A stretch of DNA of 64,000 nt from Homarus americanus (Eukaryota; Arthropoda; Malacostraca; Decapoda; Nephropidae). The stretch is from positions 159,501-223,500 of the forward strand of contig NW_024727898.1 in the NCBI RefSeq assembly GCF_018991925.1. The letters run 5' to 3'. Of this stretch, positions 32,620 to 43,899 are shown in pieces. The position numbers and the translations under genes were made by a program. Numbering within the stretch: position 1 is the first letter of the stretch; each line of letters starts with the position of its first letter. Below the pieces are notes generated by a model. The model searched no databases. It saw nothing but the letters and a program-made list of their open reading frames with translations, and was not told where the DNA came from.

Positions 32620-32855
32620 CTACTTTCTCCCCATAATACCCATTACCCAATAAATCCCCATTCTCCCCATTACCCCATTCCTATAAATCACCGCCTACAT
32701 AACTCCCCATCACCCACTATAGTCTCCCATCTTTCTCCCCATTACGCCCATAAATCACCCCCAACATATCCCCATCTTTCTCCCATTACGCCCATAAATC
32801 ACCCCCTACATATCTCCCATCTTCCCCTACATATTATCTCCCCTCTCCCCATAAA
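32620..32855. repeat. Degenerate minisatellite, about 47 bp unit
   Basis: CCCATTACGCCCATAAATCA followed by CCCCCTACATATCTCCCATC recurs two to three times with shorter, diverged forms to the left. Confidence 0.75.
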
Positions 32856-32984
32856 AGCTCAGAAGCAGGGTATGAGCCAAGACCTTACAGCAGATAATAT
32901 AATAGCACAGAACAGTGAAGGAGGTACATTTGTTCTCAACCAACTGGATCATTCACACTCGTAAATTGTGTGTGTCAGGGAGGA

Positions 32985-33420
32985 GGCTGCCTGGTGTGTG
33001 TTGGTGGTGTGAGTGTGTGGTGATGTATGTGAGTAGGTATTAGCCAGGAATATTGGTGGTGTGGTGAGTGTGTGGTGGTGTGAGGTATTGATGATGTGTT
33101 GTGGTGGTGGTGGTGTGTAGTGAGTGTGTAGGGTGTGGTGGTGTAGTGGTGTAGTGGTTGTGGAGGTGTGGTGGTGGTGTGTAGTGGTTGAGTGGTGGTG
33201 GTGGTGTGTGGTGCTGTGGTGTGGTGGTGGGTGGAGGTGTGTAGTGGTTGTGGGTGTGGTGGTGTGTGGTGGTGAGGTGTGAGTAGTGGTGGAGGTGGTG
33301 GTGGTGTGTGGTGGTTGAGGTGGTGGTGGTGGTGGTATGGTGCTGGTGTGGTGGTGGTGGAGGTGGTGGAGGTGGTGGTGGTGTTGTGAAGGGGGTGGTG
33401 GTTGTGGTAGTGGTGATGTG
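32985..33420. repeat. GGTGGTGTG irregular array
   Basis: GTGGTGGTGTGTAGTGG-type words in loose tandem order over about 430 bp; Thr/His/Pro frames on the minus strand are artefacts. Confidence 0.93.
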
Positions 33421-33629
33421 TCTATAACCATCACCACCACAATCCACACTCCAACACAGCTCCTCTGACTCTCATATGGTTTACCTCACTCCTCTACCAC
33501 CTCATCCTCATCCTCCTCCTCCTCTACCTCTTCTCCTCTTCCTCCTTGACAGCGAGACAATGTCAGCTAGGTGCTTTGGGGAGACGATCCAGGAGGAGAA
33601 CTGAGAGAAGATAAAGAATATAAGAAGAG

Positions 33630-33704
33630 AGAGAGAGAGGGAACTAATAGAATGGGTGAGGCAAAAGTAAAAGAGGGATACGAGGAGAGAGAGAGAGAGA
33701 GAGA

Positions 33705-33773
<69 letters not shown>
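33630..33773. repeat. (AG)n microsatellite, interrupted then pure
   Basis: Short AG runs from 33630; 33691-33773 is AG with one AAG interruption. Confidence 0.97.
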
Positions 33774-33775
<2 letters not shown>

Positions 33776-33977
33776 GGGAGATTAAATACCCCTGAAACCA
33801 TCCCACTCAAATTACCCCCTTAGTTCGCCATCCAGCCCTTACAATACCCCTTAGATAACCAGTCCCCCTCCTCCCCTTCCCACAAGAGGGGAAAGAAAGA
33901 ATCCGGAGTAAGAATAACCCAAAACCTCACCATCAAGGAAGTTCACATCAAAGCGAGAAATCGACCTGAAAACAACT

Positions 33978-34290
33978 AGAGGAGGAGGAGGAGAAAGGAG
34001 GAGGAGGAAAGGAGGAGAAAGGAGGAGGGAAGAGGAGGAGGGAGGAGGGAGGAGGAGGAGGAGGGAGGAGGAGGAGGAGGAAGAGGAGGAGGAGGAGGGA
34101 GGAAGAGGAGGAGGAGGGAGGAGAGGAGGAGGAGGAGGGAGGAAGAGGAGGAGGGAGGAGGGAGGAAGAGGAGGAGGAGGAGGAGGGAGGAAGGGAGTAA
34201 GAGGTGGAGGGAGGAAGGAGGAGGAAGGAAGAGAAGGGAGGAGAAAGAATGGGAGGTGGAGGAGGAAGGGAAGAGAGAAAGGGAGGAGGA
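33978..34290. repeat. (GGA)n/GGAGGGA purine array
   Basis: GGAGGA triplets with frequent GGGA and AAGA units, about 310 bp without pyrimidines except rare T. Confidence 0.95.
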
Positions 34291-34319
34291 GTTTAAAACC
34301 TGAAAGTGTTGCAAATAAT

Positions 34320-34360
34320 AATAATATGTAACAATAATAATAATAATAATAATAATAAAA
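34320..34360. repeat. (AAT)n microsatellite
   Basis: AATAAT interrupted by ATGTAAC, then about 10 AAT triplets. Confidence 0.93.
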
Positions 34361-34705
34361 AGGACTTCAGACAAAAATAAAAACCAAACAAGGGAAATCT
34401 TCAAGAGCGGGGAAATAAAAGACAACAAAAGAATAACACAAGTCAACAACGGACAGGAGACGGGGGAGAAAATCAACAGTATATTTCCCACATTTTAGGG
34501 AAATTTACCCCAAAATACTTCCCTCCCTCTAAAAAAATTCCCTAAAAAAATTCCCTGAGTTCACGAGTACTTTGAGGTCATAAATAATCGACAGAACAGA
34601 AGGTATCTGAGAGGCGCAAAATTTCTCCCCCGTTCGATTGAAGTCTCCAGGTATTTTCCCCGAGCGAGTGAATTAGAGACGTGACTGAAACATTTAGCTT
34701 GGGGA

Positions 34706-35290
34706 AGGAAGAGGAGGAGGAGGAGGAGGAAGAAGAAGAGGAAGAAGAGGAAGAGGAAGAGGAAGAGAAAGAGGAAGAGGAAGAAGAAGAAGAGGAGGAG
34801 GAGGAAGAAGAAGAAGAGGAGGAGGAGGAGGAAGAACAAGAGGATGAGGAAGAAGAAGAGGGGGAGGAGTAGAAGAAGAATAAGGACAAGAGGAAGAGGA
34901 GGAAGAAAAAGAACTATAAGTTTGACAGGAAAATGAGGAAGAATTAGAATAAGAAGAAGAAACATGCAGGTTGGAAGAGGAGGAGGATGAAAAGGAGGGA
35001 GAGCAGAAGAAGAACAAGCATCAGTCCGGAGGAGGAGGAGGAGGAAGGATGGGAAGAAAGAACAATAAATAAAAATAAAAAGCAAGAGCAATAAGAAGAA
35101 GTAGGAGAATAAGAAGAACAAGAAGAACAAAAAGAATAGGAACAAGAACTACAAGAACAAACACCAACAGGAACAAATATAAGAACAAGAACAACAACAA
35201 GAACAGCAATAAGAACAAAACAAGAACAAACTAGAACAAGAACAACAGCAAGAATAACAAGAACAAAACAAGAACAAAATTGAACAAGAA
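34706..35290. repeat. (GAA/GAG)n then (GAACAA)n purine-rich array
   Basis: GAAGAG triplets to about 34870, mixed GAA/GGA to 35050, then AGAACAAGAAC units to 35290. The Glu-rich and complementary Leu/Phe-rich frames are artefacts. Confidence 0.93.
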
Positions 35291-35295
35291 CAAGA

Positions 35296-35885
35296 ATTGG
35301 TCAAGTCTATTATGTAACCTGGATAATTACATTAGTGTGAGAGATAATAATTACATTGTTGATTACATTTAGTGGATTAATTTCTTGTCGATTACATTAC
35401 GTACAGAGAATTATGTTGCCGATTATATTAAGTAGCTATAATTATATTGCTGGATTATATTAAGTTATTTTTTTCGATTACATTGTGAATTAAAAACAAT
35501 TTCCTAAGTAATTATTCCATAGGTGGATCTATAACTTACAGATTATCATAGGCGAATTATCTAAGACAAAAAAACCTATGAATTATACATAGATATAAAT
35601 TATATTATTATGAAATTATTTATACTTGAAAATAGAAACCATTGATAATTCTAGTGATAACTCGTGGGTATTTGTTTGTGGATTATACGATCAATAATTA
35701 CAATACCGATTATATTAAGTGGAAGATCAATTGGTTCGATTATATTTTACTGTGATAATAAAATCGCAGCTGTGGATTATATCAGGCAAAGATAATTCCC
35801 TATGGATTACATTAGGCGGATATAATTGGTTAATGGATTATATGAGGTGGAGATAATTAACCCGTGGATTATATCAGGTGGAGCT
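35296..35885. repeat. Ancient degenerate minisatellite, about 31 bp unit
   Basis: GGATTATATTAGGTGGA followed by GATAATTA-type sequence recurs at spacings near 30-31 bp. It is clearest at 35775-35880 (three adjacent copies) and increasingly diverged to the left. Confidence 0.65.
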
Positions 35886-36112
35886 GGAAGGACGGATGAA
35901 TAAAGAGATGGATGATTAAAAACTGGATGATTGGAGGCGTGATTTAGAGAAGAATGATTTAAAAAATAGTATGATTGGAAGGGTAATGATTGGAGAGACG
36001 GATGATTTAAAAATTGGATGATTGGGATGGCATGTAATCAGAGAGATGGATGATTCGAGAGACGGATGATTGGAAAAAAATGGTAATTGGAGAGATGAAT
36101 GACTGGATAGTA
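35886..36112. repeat. GATGATTGGAGAGACG degenerate array
   Basis: GGATGATT and GGAGAGACGGATGATT words repeat about ten times with AAAAATTGG fillers, directly following the previous array. Confidence 0.75.
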
Positions 36113-36113
36113 G

Positions 36114-36345
36114 AGCTCTCTCTCTCTCTCTCTCTCTCTCTCTGGGTTAGACCTCTTAGTCATGGGGACGGAGGGAAATGAGGTGGTGGGGGGAGGAAGG
36201 AAGGGGAGGAAAGTGAGGGAGGGAGGAAAGAGTGGGAGAGGTAGGGGTAAGGGTGGCAGAGAGGGAAGGAGGAAAGTGGGATAGGGAGGGTGAAGGGTGA
36301 TAAAGATGAGGGAGAGGGGAGGAAGGAAGTAGTGAAAGAAGAGGT
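36114..36345. repeat. (CT)n then purine tract
   Basis: 36114-36142 is CT; 36170-36345 is GGGAGG-rich on the plus strand. Confidence 0.9.
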
Positions 36346-36419
36346 GGAGGTAAGAGAAGAGAATATAAGGCACAATAAAGACAGTGAAAAAAATAAGCAG
36401 AGAGGGTAAGATCTAAAGA

Positions 36420-36505
36420 CAAGAGAAAGAAAAGAAAAGAAAGAAAAGAAAAGAGGGAAATTAGAAAGAAAAATACAAAACCATTTTATAAAAGAAGGTA
36501 AAAAT

Positions 36506-36572
<67 letters not shown>
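36420..36572. repeat. (GAAAA)n-like and (AG)n tract
   Basis: AAGAAAAGAAAAG words to 36480; near-pure AG from 36507 to 36572. Confidence 0.93.
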
Positions 36573-36575
<3 letters not shown>

Positions 36576-36714
36576 GGTTAAAGGGTGTGAAGGACGTGAG
36601 AAATCCGACAACGTTAAATATAAGTGATGAGGGAAGTAGAGGGAGAAGACAATAGAGGGAACATAAGGCGATTACATGACAGCTAGACCAACCACGCCAT
36701 TCATGACACCTGGG

Positions 36715-36905
36715 GAAAGGGCAGAGGAAGAAAGGAGAAGTGAGGGAAGTAGGAAGGAGAAGAGGGATGGTGAGGAAAATCGAGGAGGTAAGGAGGAAGG
36801 GAGGAAAGATATGGAGGGAGGAAAATAGGAAACGAGGGAAAAGGGGAGGGAGGGGGAAGAGGAGAGGGGAGGTAGGGAGGTTAGGAGGAAGGAAAGGAGA
36901 GAGTG
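36715..36905. repeat. Purine-rich tract
   Basis: GGAAGTAGGAAGGAG-type sequence, no fixed period. Confidence 0.8.
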
Positions 36906-37025
36906 AGGTACAGTACAGAGGTTCAATAGAATACGTCTATATGTGATGTCAGTCTCAGTTGTGTCTCATAATTGTACAAAGTTGAACAAATAAATAAAAT
37001 AACACAGAATCTACGAACTTTTTCT

Positions 37026-37027
<2 letters not shown>

Positions 37028-37067
<40 letters not shown>

Positions 37068-37240
37068 GTTGTTGTTGTTGTTGTTGTTATTGGTTGTTGT
37101 TTATACTATTATTATTGTTGTTGTTATTGTTATTATTATTGATATTGTTACTACTATTGTTGTTATTGTTGCTGCTGCTGTTGTTGTTATTGTTGGTGTT
37201 ATTATTGTTGTCAATGTTATTATTGTTGTTGAAGTTTAGT
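37028..37240. repeat. (TTA)n/(TTG)n microsatellite
   Basis: Pure TTA to about 37067, pure TTG to 37088, then mixed TTA, TTG, CTG and TAC triplets. Confidence 0.96.
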
Positions 37241-37605
37241 AATACATCATAACAATAACATCTACCTCTTAATACTACAACACCATCATCAATGACCTCT
37301 CCTGTTCAGCTAAACCTTCGGCCAAAATCCCCTCTTAGACTTAGCACCATCTGGCATCCACTCCTGGGTCTAACATGTGATTGGTCTAAGGCTCCTGAAC
37401 GATGCATTTAGTGTGTATATTATATCACAATAACAAGATGAAAATAAAAGAAAAAGTCTCTAAAACAGTGATTTTTTTTAGAGTGAATGGATGATAAAAT
37501 TCTCTGTTTTTCGATACTTGGATGACCTTTAAGTATATGCCATATATCGCTAACAAGCATAGAGGTAGTTCTGTCCTAGGTAGTTACGCAGACAAACAGA
37601 TAATC

Positions 37606-37661
37606 ATGCAGACAGACGAACAGACAGACTCAAATGGATAGCCAAAGAGACAGACAGAAAG

Positions 37662-37690
<29 letters not shown>
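37606..37690. repeat. (GACA)n microsatellite
   Basis: GACA/GACAGACA blocks with AAGAGACA and CTCAAATGG interruptions. Confidence 0.92.
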
Positions 37691-37692
<2 letters not shown>

Positions 37693-37734
37693 ACAGAGAG
37701 AATGAATAAAATCATAAAGTCATCAAAGGCTTCA

Positions 37735-37925
37735 GGAGACGGGGACAGAAGGGAGAGGAAGGGAGAAAAAGGGAAGGGAGGAAAGGAGAGAGATACAAGA
37801 GGAGAGGAGAAGTAAAGCGAGAGGAAATAATAGGAGAAGGACGTGGAAGGTGGAAAATAGGAAGACAGGGAAAAGGTAAAAGTGAAAAGGGTGAGGGGAA
37901 GACTAAAGGGAGGAAGACTATGGAG

Positions 37926-37995
<70 letters not shown>
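37735..37995. repeat. Purine tract followed by (CT)n
   Basis: 37735-37925 is GGAAGG/GAGG-rich; 37928-37995 is pure CT. Confidence 0.94.
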
Positions 37996-37999
<4 letters not shown>

Positions 38000-38131
38000 C
38001 ATCTATCTGTCAAACTCAAAATATATATACATAACACTACTCGTATCTGAAATAATTACAACTGATGTTTGATTTAATCTGTTCCACATGTTATGACCAT
38101 TAATGTTTGTGGATAAAACTAGTCATGGGTG

Positions 38132-38135
<4 letters not shown>

Positions 38136-38213
<78 letters not shown>
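38136..38213. repeat. (CT)n microsatellite
   Basis: About 39 uninterrupted CT dinucleotides. Confidence 0.98.
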
Positions 38214-38215
<2 letters not shown>

Positions 38216-38219
38216 GGAC

Positions 38220-38620
38220 GGGAGGGCAGAGAGAGAGGGTGTGAAGAGAGGGGTGTGGAGGCAAGAGGGTGAAACCGTGCAAGATGGGGGATATGGAAGG
38301 TAAGAGGGGATTAATGGAGGGAAGAGGGAGGGATGTGGAGGGAGGAGGGGGATGTGTGGAGGGAGGAGGATGTGGAGGGAGGGGGATGTGGAGGGAGGGA
38401 GGGGATGTGGAGGGAGGGAGGGGGATGTGGAGGGAGGAGGGGGATGTAGGAGGGAGGAGGGATGTATGGAGGGGAGGGAGATATGGAGGGAGAAGAGGGG
38501 ATGTGGAGGGAGGAGGGGGATGTGGAGGGAAGAGGGGGATGTGGAGGAGGAGGGGGATGTGGAGGGAAGATGGGGTATAGAGGGCAATGGGGGTGTGCAG
38601 GGCAAGGGGGAGGGGGGGGC
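38220..38620. repeat. GGATGTGGAGGGAGGAGG minisatellite
   Basis: About 16 copies of a 15-20 bp unit with variable G-run length. 38582-38619 is a canonical four-tract G-quadruplex motif (GGG, GGGGG, GGG, GGGGG with loops of 3-6). Confidence 0.92.
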
Positions 38621-38754
38621 AGCGAAGTGTCAAATCAGCCGTGAAACAATCCTGAATTGATAATGGTCCGGCCGGCGCGTGCCACACATAAAAATATATT
38701 CCTGACATCTTTTTTCTATTCTCTCTCACCGCTGAGGGGAATTTGTGGGGTGGA

Positions 38755-39080
38755 TGTTGGCCCTCCCTCCATCCCTCCCACCTTCTTCCTTCCTTCTCAT
38801 TCTTTCACTCCATCTCCCTCCATCCCCCTCTTTCTCTCCCTTCCCTACCTCTTCTCCTTCCCTCCCTCCCCCAACATCTACCCTTTTCCATTCTCCTCTC
38901 CATTTTCTCACCATGTATCTATTCTTTCTCCTCACCATCTACCCTCCCTCCTCCTTTCTCCCTTTCTCTTCCCCATCATAAACGGAGGGAGCTGTCAGTG
39001 GTAGGGAGGGGAAGATAGGGGAGGAGGGAGGGAGGGAGGGAAGGAGGGAGGGAGGGAGGGAGGGGAGGGAGGGAGGGGAG
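38755..39080. repeat. Pyrimidine tract then (GGGA)n
   Basis: 38760-38970 is CT-rich. 39005-39078 is GGGA tetramers with GGAG shifts. Confidence 0.9.
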
Positions 39081-39159
39081 GATCCCAAACTATCAAACAA
39101 AACAATACCATAAATTAAGTTCTATCCATTCCACCAAGTTTTTACCTCACCTTGACAAA

Positions 39160-39660
39160 GTACCCGCCCCCCACCCCCCCTCTGTCTTCCTCCTCTCTCT
39201 TTCCTCCCCTCTTGGCCCTCCTCCCTTCTCTCTTTTATCATCCTCCTCCCTCTCTCAACCCCTCATTATCAATACACTTCCCCTCTCATCTCACCCTTTC
39301 TTTTTTTTTCCCTCCATTTCTCACCTTTCCTCTTCACCAATTTTCCCCTTCATTTTTCCCCTCTCCCACCCTAGTTTCACATCTATACCTTTCCACTTCC
39401 CCCCTTCCAACCCTACCCTTCCTCCCTCCCTAACCTTACCCTTCTTCCTTTTTACCCTTCACCCCCTCCACTAACCCTCCTCCCTACCCCCATCACCTAC
39501 ACCCCTACCTCAGCACCTCCACCCCTACCCCCACCTCTCCCTCCCATTCATACCCTACAACCCCCATCGCCCTCACCTTCCTCTCCCACCCTACCCCACA
39601 CCCCATTCAATCTATCACCCTTCCTCAACCCCCAACCCCCTCCATCGCCAATACCCCAAT
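39160..39660. repeat. Pyrimidine-rich low-complexity tract
   Basis: About 500 bp of CCCT, CTTCC and later CCCCTACC words without a fixed period. Confidence 0.85.
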
Positions 39661-39851
39661 AAATCCGTGGAGTCGTGACGTCATTCTTCACGCGGGGAAC
39701 AAAACTCCCTGACAGACCTCCCCAAATTCATCGGTGATAAATAAACGTCAGTGTCCGCCATAAACACACACTTGTCCCTCCCTTCAATGGGGGAAGGCGG
39801 AAACCATCAAACACCCTGTTAAACCAGTAATTTTGCCAACAATGGGAGGCA

Positions 39852-39852
39852 G

Positions 39853-39903
<51 letters not shown>
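39852..39903. repeat. (GT)n microsatellite
   Basis: About 25 uninterrupted GT dinucleotides. Confidence 0.98.
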
Positions 39904-39904
<1 letters not shown>

Positions 39905-40263
39905 CCAGTCCCCCTGCTACGCCACTTCTCCCTCCTCTCCCTGCCCCTACCTCACCCGGACACCCCATCATCCAGACATACCCCTCATCCGACACCCCCC
40001 CCTCACCCCGTACTCAGACCCTTCCCCAAAACACATATACTCAATTAATGGGCTTTTCTCTTACCCCATCCTCCTCATTCATCCCCTTATCCCTTGACAC
40101 CCTGACACCCTAATATCCCCACATACCCTATTGGCACTATGGCCCTCCCACACCCAAAGCCTATTGACAGACAGCCTCCTTGGGATACCTGCCCGATTAT
40201 CACACAAAAGTTGTCCTATCAGCTGCCACGGGGTAAATTTGTTGACCTTTTGCTACTTGGCAA

Positions 40264-40712
40264 TGAGGGGGGGGAGGGGGTGTATTGGGGGGAGAGAGGG
40301 GGTGTATTGGGGGGAGAGAGGGGTGTATTGGGGGGAGAGAGGGTGTATTGGGGGAGAGGGTGTATTGGGGGAGAGAGGGGTGTATTGGGGGGGAGAGATT
40401 GGGGGTGTATTGGGGAGAGAGGGGTGTGGGGGGGAGAGAGGGTGGTATTGGGGGTGTATTGGGGGAGTGTATTAGAGGGGAGGAGGGGAGAGAGGGGTGT
40501 ATTGGGGAGAGAGAGGTGTATTAGAGGGGTGTAAGAGAGAGGGGGGTGTATTGGGGAGAGAGGGTATTGGGGGGAGAGAGTGGTGTGTGGGGGAAGTATT
40601 GGGGGAGGAGAGGTGTGTATTAGAGTGTATTAGGGGAGTGTATTGGGGAGAGAGGGGTGTATTGGGGGTATTAAGAGAGAAGTGGGGAGAGGGGTGTATT
40701 AGGGGGAGGTAA
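40264..40712. repeat. G-rich 19-20 bp minisatellite
   Basis: The unit resembles GGGGAGAGAGGGGTGTATTG, about 20 copies with G-run lengths of 3 to 9. Many four-tract windows have G-quadruplex potential. Degenerates to the right into TTAGAGGGGTG and TTAGGGGAG forms. Confidence 0.93.
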
Positions 40713-40910
40713 ATCAGTCAGCTAGCACACGTCAGTCAATCTATCAGTCAATTAATCGGTCAGTCCGTTGAGGTTCGTTGCCATGCAGGTGTGTGACGCA
40801 GGTAAATAAAAAAAAGGTATCAGGCACAATTAGGTCAAATTCTCTGTTAAGGGTCAAAATTAATCTTCCAATAGGATAATTTTTTTTTCGTGAGGTCCCA
40901 TACTGCCACA

Positions 40911-41248
40911 TCATTACCATCACTGCCACCACAAACTTCATCATCACTACCACCACTATCACCCTCACCACCACCACTACCACCCTCACCACCACTACTA
41001 CTACCACCGTCAACACCACCACTACCACCACCACTACCACCACCACCCTCACCACCACCACCCTCACCACCACCAATACCACCCTCCACCACCACCACTA
41101 CCACCCTCCCACCACCACCACCCTCCACCACCACCACTACCATCACTCACCCACCACTGCACCCTCACCACCACCACTACCACCCTCACCACCACCACTA
41201 CCACCCTCACCACCACCAATACCACCCTCACCACCACCCTCATCACCG
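40911..41248. repeat. CCACCACTACCACCCTCA minisatellite on (CCA)n
   Basis: An 18 bp unit repeats irregularly with CAATACCACC and CATCAC variants. The Gly/Val/Trp and Pro/Ser/Thr frames follow the triplet structure. The last 80 bases of the 40890-41360 frame are unique but unrecognised. Confidence 0.94.
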
Positions 41249-41385
41249 ATGCCTGTCCTTTTTGCTTCAACTTTCGGTATATCTGGACGGAAATGTTGAG
41301 GAAATGTATTTGGGAAACAGTTTCTTAAAATATTTTATCCAGCTGGAGAGAACAGAGTGATAGTGACTGGTGGTCTTCCCTCAGT

Positions 41386-41390
<5 letters not shown>

Positions 41391-41422
<32 letters not shown>
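41391..41422. repeat. (AG)n microsatellite
   Basis: About 15 uninterrupted GA dinucleotides. Confidence 0.96.
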
Positions 41423-41423
<1 letters not shown>

Positions 41424-41531
41424 CAGCGTGATATGACTGGTCCTCCTTCCTATAATCTCCAGACCTGGGCGAGGAACCGGAGATGAATTTTCAAACTAAG
41501 ATTGCGAGTGTACGAGGATCAAAGGGTTAAA

Positions 41532-41558
41532 GGTAAGGTTAGGTTAGGTTAGGTTGTA
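41532..41558 (+). repeat. Short TTAGG run
   Basis: AAGGTTAGGTTAGGTTAGGTT, about four pentamers. Confidence 0.85.
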
Positions 41559-41923
41559 GGACCTCTATGACGGTACTGGTGATAGGGTGAGGTGGCCAGG
41601 AGGGGGCAAATACCAGGTCGCCGGAAGAAGGAAGTGATTACTTGCCTGCCACAAAGGGGAAACTGCCCGCGGCACACCCAGGAAAGTGAAGAGGAGATGA
41701 GGAGGAGGAGGAGGTAGGGGCATAGTTCAGGGGGTCCCCATCCCAGGGGAGGAGGGAGGGTCAGATAGATAGAGGGTTGGGTCAGAAGTCTTAAGGGGAG
41801 GGGAAGATACAGGGGGGGGGAGAGGGGACCCAGCCAGGAGAAGGACCCATTGGGAACTGGGGAGAGATCAACCCCATGAAGAGAAGCTAACGATATACAG
41901 GTAATAACTGACTTTTGTCGTAT

Positions 41924-41926
41924 TAC

Positions 41927-41972
<46 letters not shown>

Positions 41973-42022
41973 GTCACACTAAAACAAAATCGCAATAATG
42001 TGTGTGTGTGTGTGTGTGTGTG
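41924..42022. repeat. (TTA)n and (GT)n microsatellites
   Basis: 41924-41972 is TTA; 42000-42022 is GT. Confidence 0.97.
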
Positions 42023-42222
42023 AAATAAATAGGTGTCTGAGTGTCATCGCGTGTGTAAATGTGAGCGCGTGTGCGAGTGCGTGCATGCAAGAGTGCGTGT
42101 GAGTGTGCAGGATGCCACAACTTAACCAGTTTGTCTTCTGGTGTAATCTGGCCGTGGAGACTGAACATGTAGACGCCTGAGAGATGGATGGACGAGTGAG
42201 GGAACTAATGGTCGACAGTGTG

Positions 42223-42223
<1 letters not shown>

Positions 42224-42291
<68 letters not shown>

Positions 42292-42337
42292 CACACACAC
42301 AGACACACACACACACACACCCACACACACACACACA
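42224..42337. repeat. (GACA)n then (AC)n compound microsatellite
   Basis: About 16 GACA units followed by AC with a few CAGA and CCA interruptions. Confidence 0.97.
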
Positions 42338-42493
42338 GGTTCTCAGTAACGCAAATACAGAACATTTTATTCACCTCATTAATAGTCTAATTAGGCCAAA
42401 TTATTAGTATAATTCAAGATATAATGGCGGTAATTAAACTACAAATTGTTCTTAGCCTCACCAGGGCTAGCAGCACGGCCAGAGCCCCACCGA

Positions 42494-42535
42494 CCTAACC
42501 TAACCTAACCTAAACTGACCTGACCTAACCTAACC
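42494..42535 (-). repeat. Short CCTAA run with CTGAC variants
   Basis: CCTAACCTAACCTAA followed by ACTGACCTGACC and CCTAACC, a TTAGG-type repeat with TCAGG variants. Confidence 0.85.
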
Positions 42536-42655
42536 AAACTTAGCAAAATTTAAATAAATTACCCAAAAAAGATGAAACAGAAATATGTAAAATTAATAAT
42601 GTGTGAAATATGTTAATGAGAATGATTAAAAATAAGATTATGATGACGAAATTAC

Positions 42656-42742
42656 CATCACCATCATCATCATCATCATCATCATCGTCTTCATCATCAT
42701 CATCATCTTTTACGTAATACTAATATTAATATAAACAACAAC

Positions 42743-42810
<68 letters not shown>
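42656..42810. repeat. (CAT)n and (AAT)n microsatellites
   Basis: 42656-42710 is CAT triplets with CGTCTT interruptions; 42739-42810 is AAT. Confidence 0.96.
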
Positions 42811-43075
42811 ATAAACAATAAAATAATTAAAATCAACAATAAAAAAAAACAATAATAAACAAATAAATAAACAAATACAAACATACAGACAAAACAAACA
42901 CAAAGTAAAGAAATAAGCAACACTAATTTATTCAGGAACAAGTTTGGTCTCCGGAAGTAATTGGCTGATTTTAACACTGCCCAAAATTTTAGAGGAAAAA
43001 AATGACCTTCGTGTCACTTTTAATTAACACACCTGAATTCCCTCGCCCTGTTTCTTGATTGAAGATGAAAGTTGA

Positions 43076-43110
43076 GGGTAGGGTAGGGTAGGGTAGGGTA
43101 GGGTAGGGGA
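43076..43110 (+). repeat. (GGGTA)n microsatellite
   Basis: Six perfect GGGTA pentamers plus GGGGA; it has G-quadruplex potential and differs from TTAGG by a single base per unit (TAGGG versus TTAGG). Confidence 0.95.
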
Positions 43111-43124
43111 GGTAGAGATTAGCA

Positions 43125-43330
43125 GGGTAGGGAGGGAGGGCAGAAGGGGAGGGAAGGAGTGGAGATGGTGGGTAGGTGAGGAAGAAAGGACACTGGAAGC
43201 TGGGAGGGAAGGAGGGAGGGAGGGAAGGGAGGAGAGGAGAGGAAAAAGGGATAAGGCAAGAAGAACGAAGGGAGATAACAAGAGGAAGGGAGGGAGAAGC
43301 GAGAGGAGGAAGGAAGGGGGGGGGAAGGAT
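43125..43330. repeat. Purine-rich tract
   Basis: GGGAGG and GGAAGG words with a G homopolymer near 43318-43324. Confidence 0.8.
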
Positions 43331-43355
43331 GCAGAGTTATTCCAGATTTTACTCA

Positions 43356-43360
<5 letters not shown>

Positions 43361-43399
<39 letters not shown>
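43361..43399. repeat. (GT)n microsatellite
   Basis: About 19 uninterrupted GT dinucleotides. Confidence 0.97.
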
Positions 43400-43402
<3 letters not shown>

Positions 43403-43485
43403 CCGGTTTATATATGTATACATGTAAATTTATATATACTTAATAATAGAAAACACGCGTAACTGATCCACCTACTGTAACTCTG

Positions 43486-43524
43486 ACCTGACCTGACCTG
43501 ACCTGACCTAACCTAACCTAACCA
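43486..43524 (-). repeat. (CCTGA)n becoming (CCTAA)n
   Basis: Five CTGAC pentamers run into three CCTAA pentamers: a telomere-type run with a block of a G-variant. Confidence 0.88.
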
Positions 43525-43751
43525 TAAACACTGGGGTCTATTAGGATATAACGTTAAGTGTGTGGACCAGGACTAGCGTCAGGTACACGTCTTCACTCTT
43601 AGATCTGATTAAGGCCTCCACAACGGCCAGCTCTAACTAACTACATCTGCCAAGAAAATAAACCCTGAATAAGCCGGAGTTTTATACCTGACAAACCACA
43701 AACAAAGGGGATATGACCATTTCCCTTTAAATATACACATACACACACACA

Positions 43752-43840
43752 CATATATACATACATACATACATACATACATACATACATACATACATAC
43801 ATACATACATACATACATACATACATACATACATACATAC
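43752..43840. repeat. (CATA)n microsatellite
   Basis: About 22 CATA tetramers, flanked by CA-rich sequence on both sides. Confidence 0.97.
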
Positions 43841-43899
43841 AAACACGTACACATACACACACAGGCATACGCACACACAAACGCTAAATAAAGCAAAAT

